Assembly (NCBI RefSeq): GCF_015767245.1
Contig: NZ_JADOTV010000015.1
Location: 44,130-108,129, forward strand
Source: Aureivirga sp. CE67
Lineage (GTDB): Bacteria; Bacteroidota; Bacteroidia; Flavobacteriales; Flavobacteriaceae
Direction: 5' to 3'
DNA: 64,000 nt
Of the stretch, positions 27,484 through 36,823 are shown piece after piece. Position numbers and translations under genes: made by a program. How positions within the stretch are numbered: position 1 is the stretch's first letter; each line of letters starts with the position of its first letter. Under the pieces are notes generated by a model. That model ran no database searches. It was given only the letters and a program-made list of their open reading frames with translations, and was not told the DNA's origin.

Positions 27484-28218
27484 TTATTTTTTCATCTGCT
27501 TTCTAAAAGCATAATATGCACGTTTTGAGGCAATTTCTTCTGCTTTTTTCTTTGAAGTAGCTCTACCTTTTGAAACCAATTTATCATCTACATATAATTT
27601 AACACTGAAATGTTTTAATTTATCATTTCCAGTATCTTCATATACATCAAATTTAAATTGCTTTTTTTGTTTCTGACACCACTCAATCAGAAGACTTTTA
27701 TAACTCGTAATTTTTCCTTCTAACTTTGGTATATCTACATGTGGTTTAATTACTCTTTTACTGATGAATTTATGGCAATATTTATAACCTCTATCTAAGT
27801 AAATAGCTCCAATTAAAGCCTCAAAAATATTTCCGTGTACATTTTCACCAAATTTGGTAGAAGAAACATTACTTTCAATAAATTGAAGTAAGTCTAACTC
27901 TTTTCCTAGCTCATTTAAATGCTCTCTACTAACAACTTTAGAGCGCATTTGTGTCAAATAACCTTCATTTCCTGAAGGTACTTTCTTATATAAGTAAGAT
28001 GCTATGACTGCTCCCAGCATAGCATCTCCTAAAAATTCAAGTCTTTCGTAATTTATTGGATTCCCCTTTTCATCTACTTTCTTTGCAGAACGATGTGTAA
28101 AGGCAACTTGATAATACTCTAAACTTTTTGGCTTAAAACCAATAATATTTTTTAACTCATTGTAAAACTTATCATCTTTTTTAGAATTAAAGCTTACTAA
28201 TTTTTGAATGAATTTCAT
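27484..28218 (-). CDS. rnc: Ribonuclease III
   Basis: A 244-residue double-stranded-RNA endonuclease. The RNase III signature is NYERLEFLGDAML (residues 56-68; Glu61 and Asp65 metal ligands), with the second catalytic segment GNIFEALIGAIYLDRG. The C-terminal dsRNA-binding domain spans about 167-242 (KSLLIEWCQKQKKQFKFDVY ... GRATSKKKAEEIASKRAYYAF). It processes rRNA precursors and structured mRNAs. It is the last gene of the conserved acpP-fabF-rnc operon, 25 bp after fabF. Confidence 0.95.
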   Translation of the reverse strand: MKFIQKLVSFNSKKDDKFYNELKNIIGFKPKSLEYYQVAFTHRSAKKVDEKGNPINYERLEFLGDAMLGAVIASYLYKKVPSGNEGYLTQMRSKVVSREHLNELGKELDLLQFIESNVSSTKFGENVHGNIFEALIGAIYLDRGYKYCHKFISKRVIKPHVDIPKLEGKITSYKSLLIEWCQKQKKQFKFDVYEDTGNDKLKHFSVKLYVDDKLVSKGRATSKKKAEEIASKRAYYAFRKQMKK

Positions 28219-28243
28219 TCCTTTTTAGTTGAAATAAAAAATA

Positions 28244-29494
28244 TTAGTCTAATTTCTTAAATAAAACACAAGCATTGTGTCCTCCGAAACCAAAAGTATT
28301 ACTCATTGCGATTTTTACATCACGTTTTTGCGCTTCATTGAAAGTAAAATTCAATTTCGAATCAATATTTTCATCATCTGTGAAATGATTGATTGTTGGA
28401 GGTACAATTCCCTTCTCAATTGCCATTACAGAAGCAATAGCTTCAATAGCTCCAGCAGCACCTAATAAGTGTCCTGTCATTGATTTTGTAGAATTGATGT
28501 TTAAGTTATAAGCATGCTCACCGAAAACGTCTTTAATCGCTTTAGATTCTGCAATATCTCCAAGTGGTGTTGATGTACCGTGCATGTTGATAGCATCTAC
28601 ATCCTCTGGCTTTACTTCAGCATCTTTTAAACAATTTAACATTACGTTTCTTGCTCCTAATCCTTCTGGATGTGGTGCAGTAATGTGGTGTGCATCTGCA
28701 GATAATCCTCCTCCTGCAATTTCAGCATAAATCTTAGCTCCTCTTGCTACAGCGTGTTCATATTCTTCAAGGATTAAAGCTCCTGCTCCTTCTCCTAATA
28801 CGAATCCTTCTCTGTCTGCATCAAAAGGTCTAGATGCTGTCTTTGGATCATCATTTCTTGTTGATAATGCATGCATTGCATTGAAACCTCCCATACCTGC
28901 TGCAGTAACTGCTGCTTCAGATCCTCCTGTTACGATCACATCAGCATATCCTAAACGGATGTAGTTTAATGAATCGATTAATGCATTTGCAGAAGATGCA
29001 CATGCAGAAACAGTAGTAAAGTTAGGTCCTCTGAATCCATGCTTGATTGAGATATACCCTGGAGCAATATCAGCAATCATTTTTGGAATAAAGAAAGGGT
29101 TGAATTTTGGAGTTCCATCACCTTTTACAAAGTTTTCAACTTCGTTTTGGAAAGTTTCCAATCCACCTATTCCGGCTCCCCAAATAACGCCCACTCGATC
29201 TTTGTCTAAAGACGCAACATCTAATTGGGCGTTATTGATAGCCTCATCAGCAGCAACCATTGCGTACTGAGTAAATTTATCCATTCTACGAGCTTCTTTT
29301 CTGTCGATAAAGTCAGTCACTTTAAAGTCCTTAAGCTCGCAGGCAAAACGAGTTTTAAACTTTGATGCATCAAAATGAGTAATAGGGCCAGCTCCGCTAA
29401 CTCCATTTACTAATCCATTCCAATATTCTTCTAAATTATTTCCTATTGGTGTCAATGCACCAAGTCCTGTTACAACAACTCGTCTTAATTTCAT
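28244..29494 (-). CDS. fabF: 3-oxoacyl-[acyl-carrier-protein] synthase II
   Basis: A 416-residue condensing enzyme of type II fatty-acid synthesis; it elongates acyl-ACP with malonyl-ACP. The thiolase fold has nucleophile Cys165 (VSACASSANAL), a first His in NMHGTSTPLGD and a second His in KSMTGHLLGAAGA. GFVLGEGAGALILEE and the C-terminal NTFGFGGHNACVLF also match. Full length. It starts 7 bp after the acpP stop, so the two are co-transcribed and co-translated. Confidence 0.96.
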   Translation of the reverse strand: MKLRRVVVTGLGALTPIGNNLEEYWNGLVNGVSGAGPITHFDASKFKTRFACELKDFKVTDFIDRKEARRMDKFTQYAMVAADEAINNAQLDVASLDKDRVGVIWGAGIGGLETFQNEVENFVKGDGTPKFNPFFIPKMIADIAPGYISIKHGFRGPNFTTVSACASSANALIDSLNYIRLGYADVIVTGGSEAAVTAAGMGGFNAMHALSTRNDDPKTASRPFDADREGFVLGEGAGALILEEYEHAVARGAKIYAEIAGGGLSADAHHITAPHPEGLGARNVMLNCLKDAEVKPEDVDAINMHGTSTPLGDIAESKAIKDVFGEHAYNLNINSTKSMTGHLLGAAGAIEAIASVMAIEKGIVPPTINHFTDDENIDSKLNFTFNEAQKRDVKIAMSNTFGFGGHNACVLFKKLD

Positions 29495-29501
29495 ATAATT
29501 C

Positions 29502-29738
29502 TTATTTTTGTGCTTCTTCGATATAGCTAATTGCTTGACCTACAGTTCCAATGTTTTCTGCTTGATCATCTGGGATTTGAATATCAAATTCTTTTTCAAA
29601 TTCCATAATTAACTCAACAGTATCTAATGAATCAGCTCCTAAATCGTTTGTGAAGCTAGCTTCTGCTGTTACTTCGTTCTCGTCAACTCCTAATTTATCA
29701 ACGATAATAGCTTTTACTCTTGATGCAATGTCTGACAT
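29502..29738 (-). CDS. acpP: Acyl carrier protein
   Basis: A 78-residue acidic four-helix carrier. Ser37 in the DSL motif ([19 protein letters not shown]) is the 4'-phosphopantetheine attachment site. It carries growing acyl chains for FabF and the other Fab enzymes. It is first in the acpP-fabF-rnc operon and divergent from purN. A consensus TTG-N17-TAnnTTTG promoter lies just upstream. Confidence 0.97.
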   Translation of the reverse strand: MSDIASRVKAIIVDKLGVDENEVTAEASFTNDLGADSLDTVELIMEFEKEFDIQIPDDQAENIGTVGQAISYIEEAQK

Positions 29739-29769
29739 AATTTTTATTTTTTAAAATTTAATTACTCGG

Positions 29770-29797
29770 CAAAAATATAAAACTTTCTTTAATTCAA
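29770..29797 (-). promoter_or_regulatory. Consensus Bacteroidota promoter of acpP-fabF-rnc
   Basis: The minus strand reads TTG (29797-29795), 17 bp, then TATTTTTG (29777-29770), matching TTG-N17-TAnnTTTG, 31 bp before the acpP ATG. A second TATTTTTG-like minus-strand box lies further upstream, near 29845-29852, and may be a tandem promoter. Confidence 0.7.
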
Positions 29798-29929
29798 AAT
29801 TTAATTTCTAATTTATTGACTTAAAAACGTTTTAATTATATGCGGCAAAAATAATAAAGATTTTTTATTTAAAACTCCGAAAGTTACTAATAATTTGTTT
29901 AATTATGCAATATTATTAAATCAAAGACA

Positions 29930-30496
29930 ATGAAACGAGTTGTTATTTTAGCCTCAGGATCAGGCAGTAACGCTGAAAATATCGCTAATTATTTTAAAGA
30001 TAATACAGAGGTAAAAGTAAGCTATATTATTACAAATAAAGCGAAAGCAAAAGTACTTGAAAGAGCTGAAAGACTTCAAATCCCATCAAAAATTTTCACA
30101 AAACAAGAGTTTTTAGATGGAAAAAATGTAGTAAATTTTCTTAAAAAAGAAGCAGATTTAATCATTTTAGCTGGATTTTTACTTAAAATCTCTCCTGAAA
30201 TTGTTCAAAATTTCCCAAATAAAATCATCAATATTCACCCAGCTCTTTTACCAAAATATGGTGGAAAAGGAATGTATGGAATGAATGTTCATAATGCTGT
30301 AGTAGAAAATAAAGAGAAAGAAACTGGAATTACAATTCATTTTGTAAATGAAAATTATGATGAAGGTGCTATTATTTTTCAAAAATCAGTAGAAGTAACT
30401 TCGGAAGACACACCTGAAAATGTGGCACAAAAAGTACATCAATTGGAATATGCACACTTCCCGAAAGTAATTGAAGAAATCATTAATAATCTGTAA
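29930..30496 (+). CDS. purN: Phosphoribosylglycinamide formyltransferase
   Basis: A 188-residue enzyme of purine synthesis that transfers a formyl group from 10-formyl-THF to GAR. It has the phosphate-binding start ASGSGSNAENI, the catalytic Asn-His pair in INIHPALLPKYGGKGMYG, the signature GITIHFVNENYDEG with the third catalytic residue Asp, and LEYAHFPKVIEEI at the end. Length is typical. Divergent from acpP, an arrangement common in Bacteroidota. Confidence 0.95.
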   Translation: MKRVVILASGSGSNAENIANYFKDNTEVKVSYIITNKAKAKVLERAERLQIPSKIFTKQEFLDGKNVVNFLKKEADLIILAGFLLKISPEIVQNFPNKIINIHPALLPKYGGKGMYGMNVHNAVVENKEKETGITIHFVNENYDEGAIIFQKSVEVTSEDTPENVAQKVHQLEYAHFPKVIEEIINNL

Positions 30497-30521
30497 ATTG
30501 TAAGAAAAAGCTTCTGAAACT

Positions 30522-31133
30522 ATGGCTAAATCAAAATTTTATGTTGTTTGGAAAGGAAAAAAAACTGGCGTTTTCACAAATTGGAACGACTGTAAAGCTC
30601 AGATTGATGGTGTAAAAGGTGCACAATATAAATCGTTTGAAAATTACGAGTCGGCTAAAGAAGCTTTTTCTATAGGTTATGCAAATTTTAAAGCAAAATC
30701 TTCTACCACTCCCAAAAATGTAGGAAAACCAATTATTCCTTCGCTTTCTGTAGATGCTGCTTGTAGCGGAAATCCTGGAAGAATGGAATATCGTGGTGTA
30801 GATACAAAAACAAAAAAACAAATTTTTATTCAAGGACCTTTTGAAGACGGAACCAATAATGTTGGTGAATTTTTGGCTCTCGTTCACGGATTAGCTTTTT
30901 TAAAATCTAAAAACAGTAAACTCCCCTTATATACAGATTCTAAAATTGCGATGGGTTGGATTAAAACAAAACATTGCAAGACAACTCTTAAAAGAACAGC
31001 AAGAAACATTCATCTTTTTGAATTGATCGAAAGAGCTGAAAATTGGCTAAAAAACAACACATTTTCCACACAAATAATTAAATGGGAAACGAAAGTTTGG
31101 GGTGAAATTCCAGCGGATTTTGGAAGGAAATAA
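30522..31133 (+). CDS. rnhA: Ribonuclease H1-type protein with viroplasmin-like N-terminus
   Basis: 203 residues. The N-terminal viroplasmin/RNase H1 hybrid-binding domain spans about 3-48 (KFYVVWKGKKTGVFTNWNDC, then QYKSFENYESAKEAF). A linker leads to the RNase H fold from about 70: SVDAACSGNPG with the first catalytic Asp, GEFLALVHGL with the Glu and LPLYTDSKIAMGWI with the second Asp. It cleaves the RNA strand of RNA-DNA hybrids. It follows purN by 25 bp and is probably co-transcribed. Confidence 0.9.
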   Translation: MAKSKFYVVWKGKKTGVFTNWNDCKAQIDGVKGAQYKSFENYESAKEAFSIGYANFKAKSSTTPKNVGKPIIPSLSVDAACSGNPGRMEYRGVDTKTKKQIFIQGPFEDGTNNVGEFLALVHGLAFLKSKNSKLPLYTDSKIAMGWIKTKHCKTTLKRTARNIHLFELIERAENWLKNNTFSTQIIKWETKVWGEIPADFGRK

Positions 31134-31140
31134 AAGAATC

Positions 31141-31563
31141 CTATATATGTTTTCGAATAATATACATCAAATCATCTACTATTTGCTTTATTAGCGAAGG
31201 AGGCGTTCCATCATCAAACTTAGAGGAAGTATATTCAAATTCACCTTCATCTACCGTTAAAGTTGCTGTAAGCGCTCCGCCATAAGCTCTACGATTTGTT
31301 GGAGATTTTAAATTGGAAATATCTGAAAGATTGATTTTTCGAACATCTCTATTTATTTTTTTCCAAAGTATCTGATCTGTATCAAAAGTTTGACTTACAC
31401 CATTTTTTTCAAAAGTGGTTTTACTTGGTGTCATATGAACTTTTATTGATGCAGAAGCTCCTCCTGTTGTCTTTGCTACATATGTTACACTCTCAATTTC
31501 TTTTGACTGAGAAAACCCTAAAAAAGTAACAAATAATAAAGCGAAAAATATCTTTAGTTTCAT
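31141..31563 (-). CDS. Hypothetical secreted protein
   Basis: 140 residues with a signal peptide (MKLKIFFALLFVTFLGFSQ, cleaved near residue 19). The mature part is a compact beta-rich domain (IESVTYVAKTTGGASASIKV; GGALTATLTVDEGEFEYTSS) with a C-terminal amphipathic helix (SLIKQIVDDLMYIIRKH). No Cys and no catalytic motif. It is convergent with the RNase H gene (7 bp between stops). Function unknown; likely a small flavobacterial periplasmic protein. Confidence 0.65.
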   Translation of the reverse strand: MKLKIFFALLFVTFLGFSQSKEIESVTYVAKTTGGASASIKVHMTPSKTTFEKNGVSQTFDTDQILWKKINRDVRKINLSDISNLKSPTNRRAYGGALTATLTVDEGEFEYTSSKFDDGTPPSLIKQIVDDLMYIIRKHI

Positions 31564-31662
31564 AATTTCATTCTTTAGTAAATTAAAATTATAAAATTCA
31601 GGAAGTAGTTTTAGTTAAGAAAAAGAAAAAAGGGCTTTCATTTAAGAAACATTTAAATAATA

Positions 31663-31829
31663 GTTTTTTTGCGAAAGGGATTGTAGCGGTTAGCTTTTCT
31701 TTTTTTCAAAAATTTGTTTTTTCTTAGAAAACGGAGGCGACCTAAGAAGCCCACGTATTTCTTTAGAAAAACTTTTTTGGAAAAAGAAAACTAGTAGCGC
31801 AAAGCCCGACCCGAAGGGAACGCCCAAAT
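31663..31829 (-). repeat. Dispersed structured intergenic repeat, copy 1
   Basis: Copy on the minus strand of a four-copy family (others at 46284, 53928 and 63342). Conserved blocks in element orientation: GGGCG, then GTCGGGCTTT, CGTGGGCTTC, GTCGCCTCCG and CGCTACAATCCC. The first hairpin here is the short CCC-TTC-GGG. From GGTCGGGC to the end it is identical to the 53928 copy except for one base over about 145 bp. It fills most of the 330-bp gap between the secreted-protein gene and mfd; the rest (31564-31662) holds nothing I recognise. Confidence 0.85.
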
Positions 31830-31862
31830 TTGAGTTAATAAGATATTTAAACTTTAAAAAAT

Positions 31863-31892
31863 AAAAAAGACTACTAAACAGTAGCCTTTTCT
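31863..31892 (-). terminator. Intrinsic terminator of mfd
   Basis: Minus-strand stem GGCTACT / AGTAGTC (one G-T pair) with loop GTTT followed by a T-run, immediately after the mfd stop. Confidence 0.75.
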
Positions 31893-31893
31893 T

Positions 31894-34800
31894 TTATCCT
31901 TGAACTTGTTTTATGCTTTTCAAAGCTTTGTCTACATTAGTGATATTATCAAAAGTTAGAAGTAAGCGTAAACCTTGTTTAGTTTGTTTTTCTTTCATTT
32001 TACAAGCTGTTGGATTCATTTGTACAAATTGTAAAATCTTGGTAAAAGTTTCAGATTGGTAATAATCCGATTGTTGGTCTGAGACAAAATATCCAATTAA
32101 CTTTCCTTTTTTCATGATGATTTTCTCGAAACCTAAATCTTTTGCAATCCATTTGATACGAACCATGTTTAATAAATCTTCTGCTTGTGATGGTAAATCT
32201 CCAAATCGATCTTCTAGCCTTTTTGCATAAGCTACTAATTCTTCTTCGTTTTGAAGTGCATCTAATTCATTATACAAACGCAGTCTTTCTGCAATTACAT
32301 TGATATAATCATCAGGGAAAAGCATTTCGAAATCCGTATCAATTTGAATTTCTCTTACATAAACTTTCTCTGTTTCTTCGGAAACATATAAGTCTTTAAA
32401 CTCGTTTTCTTTTAGTTCTAAAATAGCTTCATTTAAAATCTTTTGATAGGTATCAAAACCAATATCATTGATAAATCCGCTTTGTTCTCCACCAAGTAAA
32501 TCTCCAGCTCCACGAATTTCTAAATCTTTCATGGCGATTTTGATTCCACTTCCTAAATCAGAGAACATTTCCAGTGCTTCAATACGTTTTCTTGCATCTT
32601 CCGTCATCATATGATAAGGAGGTGTGATGAAATAACTGAACGCTTTTTTATTCGAACGACCAACTCTTCCTCGCATTTGGTGTAAATCTGAGAGCCCGAA
32701 ATTGTTGGCATTATTAATTAGAATTGTATTGGCATTTGGAACATCCAATCCACTTTCAATAATTGTGGTAGAAACTAAAACATCAAATTCATTATTCATG
32801 AAAGAAAGCATTAGTTCTTCCAGTTTTTTCCCTTCCATTTGCCCGTGACCAATTCCGATTTTTGCATCCGGAACTAATCTTTGTAGCATTCCAGCAACTT
32901 CTTTGATATTTTCAATTCTATTATGAATAAAGAAAACTTGTCCACCTCTAGAAATCTCGTATTGTAGTGCATCTCGAATGATTTCTTCATTGAAACGAAT
33001 TGTTTGTGTTTCTATCGGATGTCTGTTTGGTGGAGGCGTTGAAATTACAGATAAATCTCTTGCTGCCATTAATGAAAACTGTAGAGTTCTTGGAATTGGC
33101 GTTGCAGTCAATGTTAAAGTATCTACGTTTTCTTTTACGGTTTTTAATTTGTCTTTTACAGCAACTCCAAACTTCTGTTCTTCATCAATAATCAATAAAC
33201 CTAAATCTTTAAAAGAAACATTTTTTCCAACCAACTGATGTGTTCCAATCACAATATCAATAGCTCCTTCAGAAAGTTCTTTTAAAACCTGATTTTTTTG
33301 TTTTGCTGTTCTAAAACGATTCAAATAATCAATTCGAACAGGAAAATCTTTCAGTCTTTCTGAGAAAGTTTTGAAATGTTGGAAAGCCAAAACAGTTGTC
33401 GGAACCAAAATAGCAACTTGTTTTCCGTTGTCTACAGCTTTAAATGCCGCACGAATTGCAACTTCTGTTTTTCCGAAACCAACATCCCCACAAACCAAGC
33501 GATCCATCGGACTCTGTTTTTCCATATCTGCTTTTACGGCTTGCGTTGCGCTGTATTGATCTGGTGTATCTTCAAACATAAAGCTTGCTTCCAACTCATG
33601 TTGCATAAATGTATCTGGCTGGAATTGGAAACCTTTTTGCAATCTTCTTTTTGCATATAATTGAATCAAATTATACGCAATATGCTTGATTTTCGATTTC
33701 GTTTTTTGTTTTACTTTCTTCCAAGCTCCAGAACCAAGTTTATAAACTTTTGGTGGTTTTCCATCTTTTCCGTTGAACTTTGAAATTTTATGTAACGAAT
33801 GGATACTGATGTACAAAATATCTCTATCACCATAAATCAGCTTAATTGCTTCTTGTTTTTTTCCTTCGACATCGATTTTTTGAAGTCCACCAAACTTTCC
33901 AATTCCGTGATCAATATGCGTTACATAATCTCCAATCTCCAGCGTATTCAACTCTTTTAATGTGATAGATTGCTTTTTTTGCGCACTATTTTTAAGCTGA
34001 AATTTATGGTAACGTTCAAAAATCTGATGATCGGTATAACAAGCAATTTTATTATCTAAATCCACAAAACCTTGATAAAGCGGAAAAACAATCGTTTCAT
34101 AAGAAACTTCTTCCTCCATATCTTCAAAAATATCATGGAAACGTTGTGCTTGTTTTTCGTTTGTACAGAAAAGATAATTTTTGATTCCTTCAGAAGTATT
34201 TTTCTGTAAATTTTCAATCAATAAATTAAAATGTTTATTGAAAGAAGGTTGTGGTTTTATATTGAATTTTGCTGAAAAATGTGTTTTTTCATTCGTTTTT
34301 TGAGTGAAAACAGTTTTAAAATCTGCAAATTGATTTAAAATCATTTCACCATTACAGAAAAGTTCTTTTGGTTTTCCATGATTGATTTCTTTGGAAAGTT
34401 TTTCGAAAGCTTCTTCTGCTTTTTTGAATAAATTATCTAAACGATTTGCGATTAAATCTGCATTTTTATAAAACAAAATCGTTTTTGGAGAAATGTAAGA
34501 AAGAAAACTACTTCTTTTTTCTTGAAGTGTTTTGTTTTCTACATTTGGCATAATCAAAATCTTTGAAACTTTTTCTGTAGAAAGCTGAGTTTCGATATCA
34601 AAAACACGAATACTTTCAATTTCATCATCAAAAAATTCAATTCGATATGGATCTTCGTTAGAAAAAGAATAAACATCTATAATTCCTCCACGAACAGAGA
34701 ATTCACCAGGTTCTGTAACAAAATCGACTCTTTTAAAATTATATTCAAAAAGAACTTCATTTACAAAATCAAGAGTTACTTTTTCGTTTACGCTTAATTT

Positions 34801-35229
34801 TAATGTATTATTTTCTAATTCTTTTTTGGTAACAACTTGCTCGAAAATTGCATCTGGATAAGTAACAATAATACTCGGTTTTTTCCTAGAATTGATTCGA
34901 TTCAAAACTTCTGCACGAAGTAAAATATTAGCATTATCAACTTCTTCAATCTGATAAGGTCTGCGGTAAGAACCTGGATAGAACAACACATCTTTTGGAT
35001 TGATTAATTGTTCCAAATCATTCAGATAATAAGCAGCTTCTTCTTTGTCATTAAAAATTAAAAGAAACGGGTTTTCAGTCTTTTTAAAAAGTTGCTCAAT
35101 AACATAGGAAAGTGAAGAACCAACAGTATTCTCTATTTCTATCTTTGATTTCTCTTCAAGCAAAATCGGAACAATCTCTTTTAATTGCTGCGATTTTTCA
35201 TAAACGGATGAAATGGTTGTTTTATTCAA
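31894..35229 (-). CDS. mfd: Transcription-repair coupling factor Mfd
   Basis: About 1111 residues. It removes RNA polymerase stalled at DNA lesions and recruits UvrA. It has an N-terminal UvrB-like module, the RNAP-interacting domain (LEIGDYVTHIDHGIGKFGGL), and RecG-type SF2 translocase motifs: CGDVGFGKTEVAIRAAF (Walker A), LLIIDEEQKFG (DEEQ), LTATPIPRTLQFSL and QMRGRVGRSNKKAF. The C-terminal TRCF domain closes it. I prefer the TTG at 35229 (codes for MNKTTISSVYEKS): a perfect -7 box (TATCTTTG) covers codons 2-4 of the longer ORF that starts at ATG 35256. The longer start cannot be excluded. Confidence 0.93.
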   Translation of the reverse strand: MNKTTISSVYEKSQQLKEIVPILLEEKSKIEIENTVGSSLSYVIEQLFKKTENPFLLIFNDKEEAAYYLNDLEQLINPKDVLFYPGSYRRPYQIEEVDNANILLRAEVLNRINSRKKPSIIVTYPDAIFEQVVTKKELENNTLKLSVNEKVTLDFVNEVLFEYNFKRVDFVTEPGEFSVRGGIIDVYSFSNEDPYRIEFFDDEIESIRVFDIETQLSTEKVSKILIMPNVENKTLQEKRSSFLSYISPKTILFYKNADLIANRLDNLFKKAEEAFEKLSKEINHGKPKELFCNGEMILNQFADFKTVFTQKTNEKTHFSAKFNIKPQPSFNKHFNLLIENLQKNTSEGIKNYLFCTNEKQAQRFHDIFEDMEEEVSYETIVFPLYQGFVDLDNKIACYTDHQIFERYHKFQLKNSAQKKQSITLKELNTLEIGDYVTHIDHGIGKFGGLQKIDVEGKKQEAIKLIYGDRDILYISIHSLHKISKFNGKDGKPPKVYKLGSGAWKKVKQKTKSKIKHIAYNLIQLYAKRRLQKGFQFQPDTFMQHELEASFMFEDTPDQYSATQAVKADMEKQSPMDRLVCGDVGFGKTEVAIRAAFKAVDNGKQVAILVPTTVLAFQHFKTFSERLKDFPVRIDYLNRFRTAKQKNQVLKELSEGAIDIVIGTHQLVGKNVSFKDLGLLIIDEEQKFGVAVKDKLKTVKENVDTLTLTATPIPRTLQFSLMAARDLSVISTPPPNRHPIETQTIRFNEEIIRDALQYEISRGGQVFFIHNRIENIKEVAGMLQRLVPDAKIGIGHGQMEGKKLEELMLSFMNNEFDVLVSTTIIESGLDVPNANTILINNANNFGLSDLHQMRGRVGRSNKKAFSYFITPPYHMMTEDARKRIEALEMFSDLGSGIKIAMKDLEIRGAGDLLGGEQSGFINDIGFDTYQKILNEAILELKENEFKDLYVSEETEKVYVREIQIDTDFEMLFPDDYINVIAERLRLYNELDALQNEEELVAYAKRLEDRFGDLPSQAEDLLNMVRIKWIAKDLGFEKIIMKKGKLIGYFVSDQQSDYYQSETFTKILQFVQMNPTACKMKEKQTKQGLRLLLTFDNITNVDKALKSIKQVQG

Positions 35230-35245
35230 AAGATTCGCTTTTTCA

Positions 35246-35253
35246 CAAAGATA
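35246..35253 (-). promoter_or_regulatory. Likely -7 promoter element of mfd
   Basis: Minus-strand TATCTTTG fits TAnnTTTG exactly. It lies inside the longest mfd reading frame (codons 2-4) and 16 bases before the alternative TTG start at 35229. No good -33 TTG is visible. Confidence 0.45.
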
Positions 35254-35297
35254 CATTTCTTTGAAAAAAAAGTAAAAATTTTATTACACACCCTTAG

Positions 35298-35478
35298 CCC
35301 CTCTCAAGATGCAGGGCTGTCAAGTTCTAGTCTGATTTATTAATTTTATATAATCGCTGGTGCGAGTTTGTAACTCGTGACCACACAAATACTAGAAACA
35401 ATGGGCACACTTTACAAAAGTGCACCAGGTTTTCAATTTAAAAAATGGAGGACCTGACAGCCCTGCTCTCAAGAGGGG
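35298..35478. repeat. 181-bp element with terminal inverted repeats and REP-like hairpins
   Basis: Termini CCCCTCTCAAGATGCAGGGC... and ...GCCCTGCTCTCAAGAGGGG are inverted repeats of about 25 bp with a short mismatched segment. Inside are two imperfect hairpins: GCGAGTT-TGT-AACTCG (35354-35391, shared with 63604-63641) and a GGGCACACTTT / AAAGTGCACC pair at 35403-35429. No ORF. This looks like a non-autonomous mobile element or REP-type palindrome cluster. It fills the gap between mfd and the BioF-like gene. Confidence 0.7.
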
Positions 35479-35491
35479 AACTTAATTTGAT

Positions 35492-36667
35492 TTAATGAAC
35501 AGTTTCTAAACTTTCTAAGATCATTTCTGGTTGGAATTCTTGAATAGCTTGTTTTAAAATCGAACAAACTTCTTGAATCTCTTCTATTGAATTATAACTA
35601 TGAATGCAAAAACGTAAACGCTCAGCTCCTTTTGGAACAGTTGGAGAAAGAATTGGTTTTATGTTGATACTATTTTCTTGTAATTTTTTTGCAATATTTT
35701 TTACAAAATCATTTCCACTTAAAACACAACATTGAATTGGACTTTCGCTCTCGATGAATTTTTTATCTAAGTCTAATTCTTTAATAGTTTCTTTAAAAAA
35801 TTGAATTTTAGATTTCAATTCTTCGATAGCATTGGTTGTCTTTAATTCCTCAAAACTTTCTTTTATGGTTAAAAGTGAATGAACTGGCATTGCAGTTGTA
35901 TAAATAAAAGAACGTGAAAAATTAACTAGATAGTCACAAAGATTTTTAGTTCCTAAAACAACAGCTCCATGACATCCGATTGCTTTTCCGAAAGTGTGGA
36001 TTCTTGCAAAAACGATATCATTTAAACCTAGAAAATCTACAAAACCTTTTCCATTTTCACTATAAATCCCAGTAGAATGTGCTTCGTCAACGATTAGATA
36101 GCAATTATTTTCTTGACAAAAATCTGCGATTTCTTTCAAATTTGCAGCATCTCCATCCATAGAATAAATAGATTCTACAACTATATAAACATCTCCTTTT
36201 GCTCTTTGAAATTTCAATTTTAAACTTTCAAGATCATTGTGTTTAAAACCGAAAGCATTTGCATTGGAAAGACGAATTCCATCTCGAATCGAAGCATGAA
36301 CTAATTCATCATATAATATAGTGTCACCTCGTTGCGGAATCGAAGAGAAAAAACCAACATTTGCATCGTATCCAGAATTAAAAAGAAGTGCGCTTTCAGT
36401 TTGATGAAAATTTGCTAAAAACTGCTCAATTTCTTGATACAAAGAACTATTTCCAGAAATAAGTCTAGAACCAGTGCTTCCATTTACATTTTGAAAACTG
36501 TGTACTTTTTCTAAAACTCTCTCTGAAATATGTTTGTTTTTTGAAAAACCGATATAATCATTTGAAGAAAAATCGATGCAAAAAGAATTCGTCGAAAGCG
36601 TTCTAAATGCATTGTTTTCTTTTCTCTTCTCCAGCTTTTCAGTTAATTTTTGTGAAATTTCTCTCAT
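35492..36667 (-). CDS. bioF: 8-amino-7-oxononanoate synthase-like PLP enzyme
   Basis: A 391-residue alpha-oxoamine synthase family member (PLP fold type I). Features: SSNDYIGFSKN, NGSTGSRLISGNSSLYQEIE, DELVHASIRDGIRLS, VVESIYSMDGD, LIVDEAHSTGIY (PLP-contacting Asp-x-x-His) and HTFGKAIGCHGA with the Schiff-base Lys. It most probably condenses a pimeloyl thioester with L-alanine in biotin synthesis. Related enzymes acting on Gly or Ser cannot be excluded by sequence alone. No other bio genes are nearby. Monocistronic on the minus strand. Confidence 0.82.
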   Translation of the reverse strand: MREISQKLTEKLEKRKENNAFRTLSTNSFCIDFSSNDYIGFSKNKHISERVLEKVHSFQNVNGSTGSRLISGNSSLYQEIEQFLANFHQTESALLFNSGYDANVGFFSSIPQRGDTILYDELVHASIRDGIRLSNANAFGFKHNDLESLKLKFQRAKGDVYIVVESIYSMDGDAANLKEIADFCQENNCYLIVDEAHSTGIYSENGKGFVDFLGLNDIVFARIHTFGKAIGCHGAVVLGTKNLCDYLVNFSRSFIYTTAMPVHSLLTIKESFEELKTTNAIEELKSKIQFFKETIKELDLDKKFIESESPIQCCVLSGNDFVKNIAKKLQENSINIKPILSPTVPKGAERLRFCIHSYNSIEEIQEVCSILKQAIQEFQPEMILESLETVH

Positions 36668-36823
36668 GTGGCAAAAATACTGAATTCATTTGTTTTAAGC
36701 ACAAATTCTACTTTTTCTAATATTATTTTAAAAAAGCTGATAATTTTCATTTAAAAAACAAAATTCAAAACTTATTATTGAAGAGTTTATTTTTTGGTGT
36801 TTTAATTAATGTTTAACAAGGAA

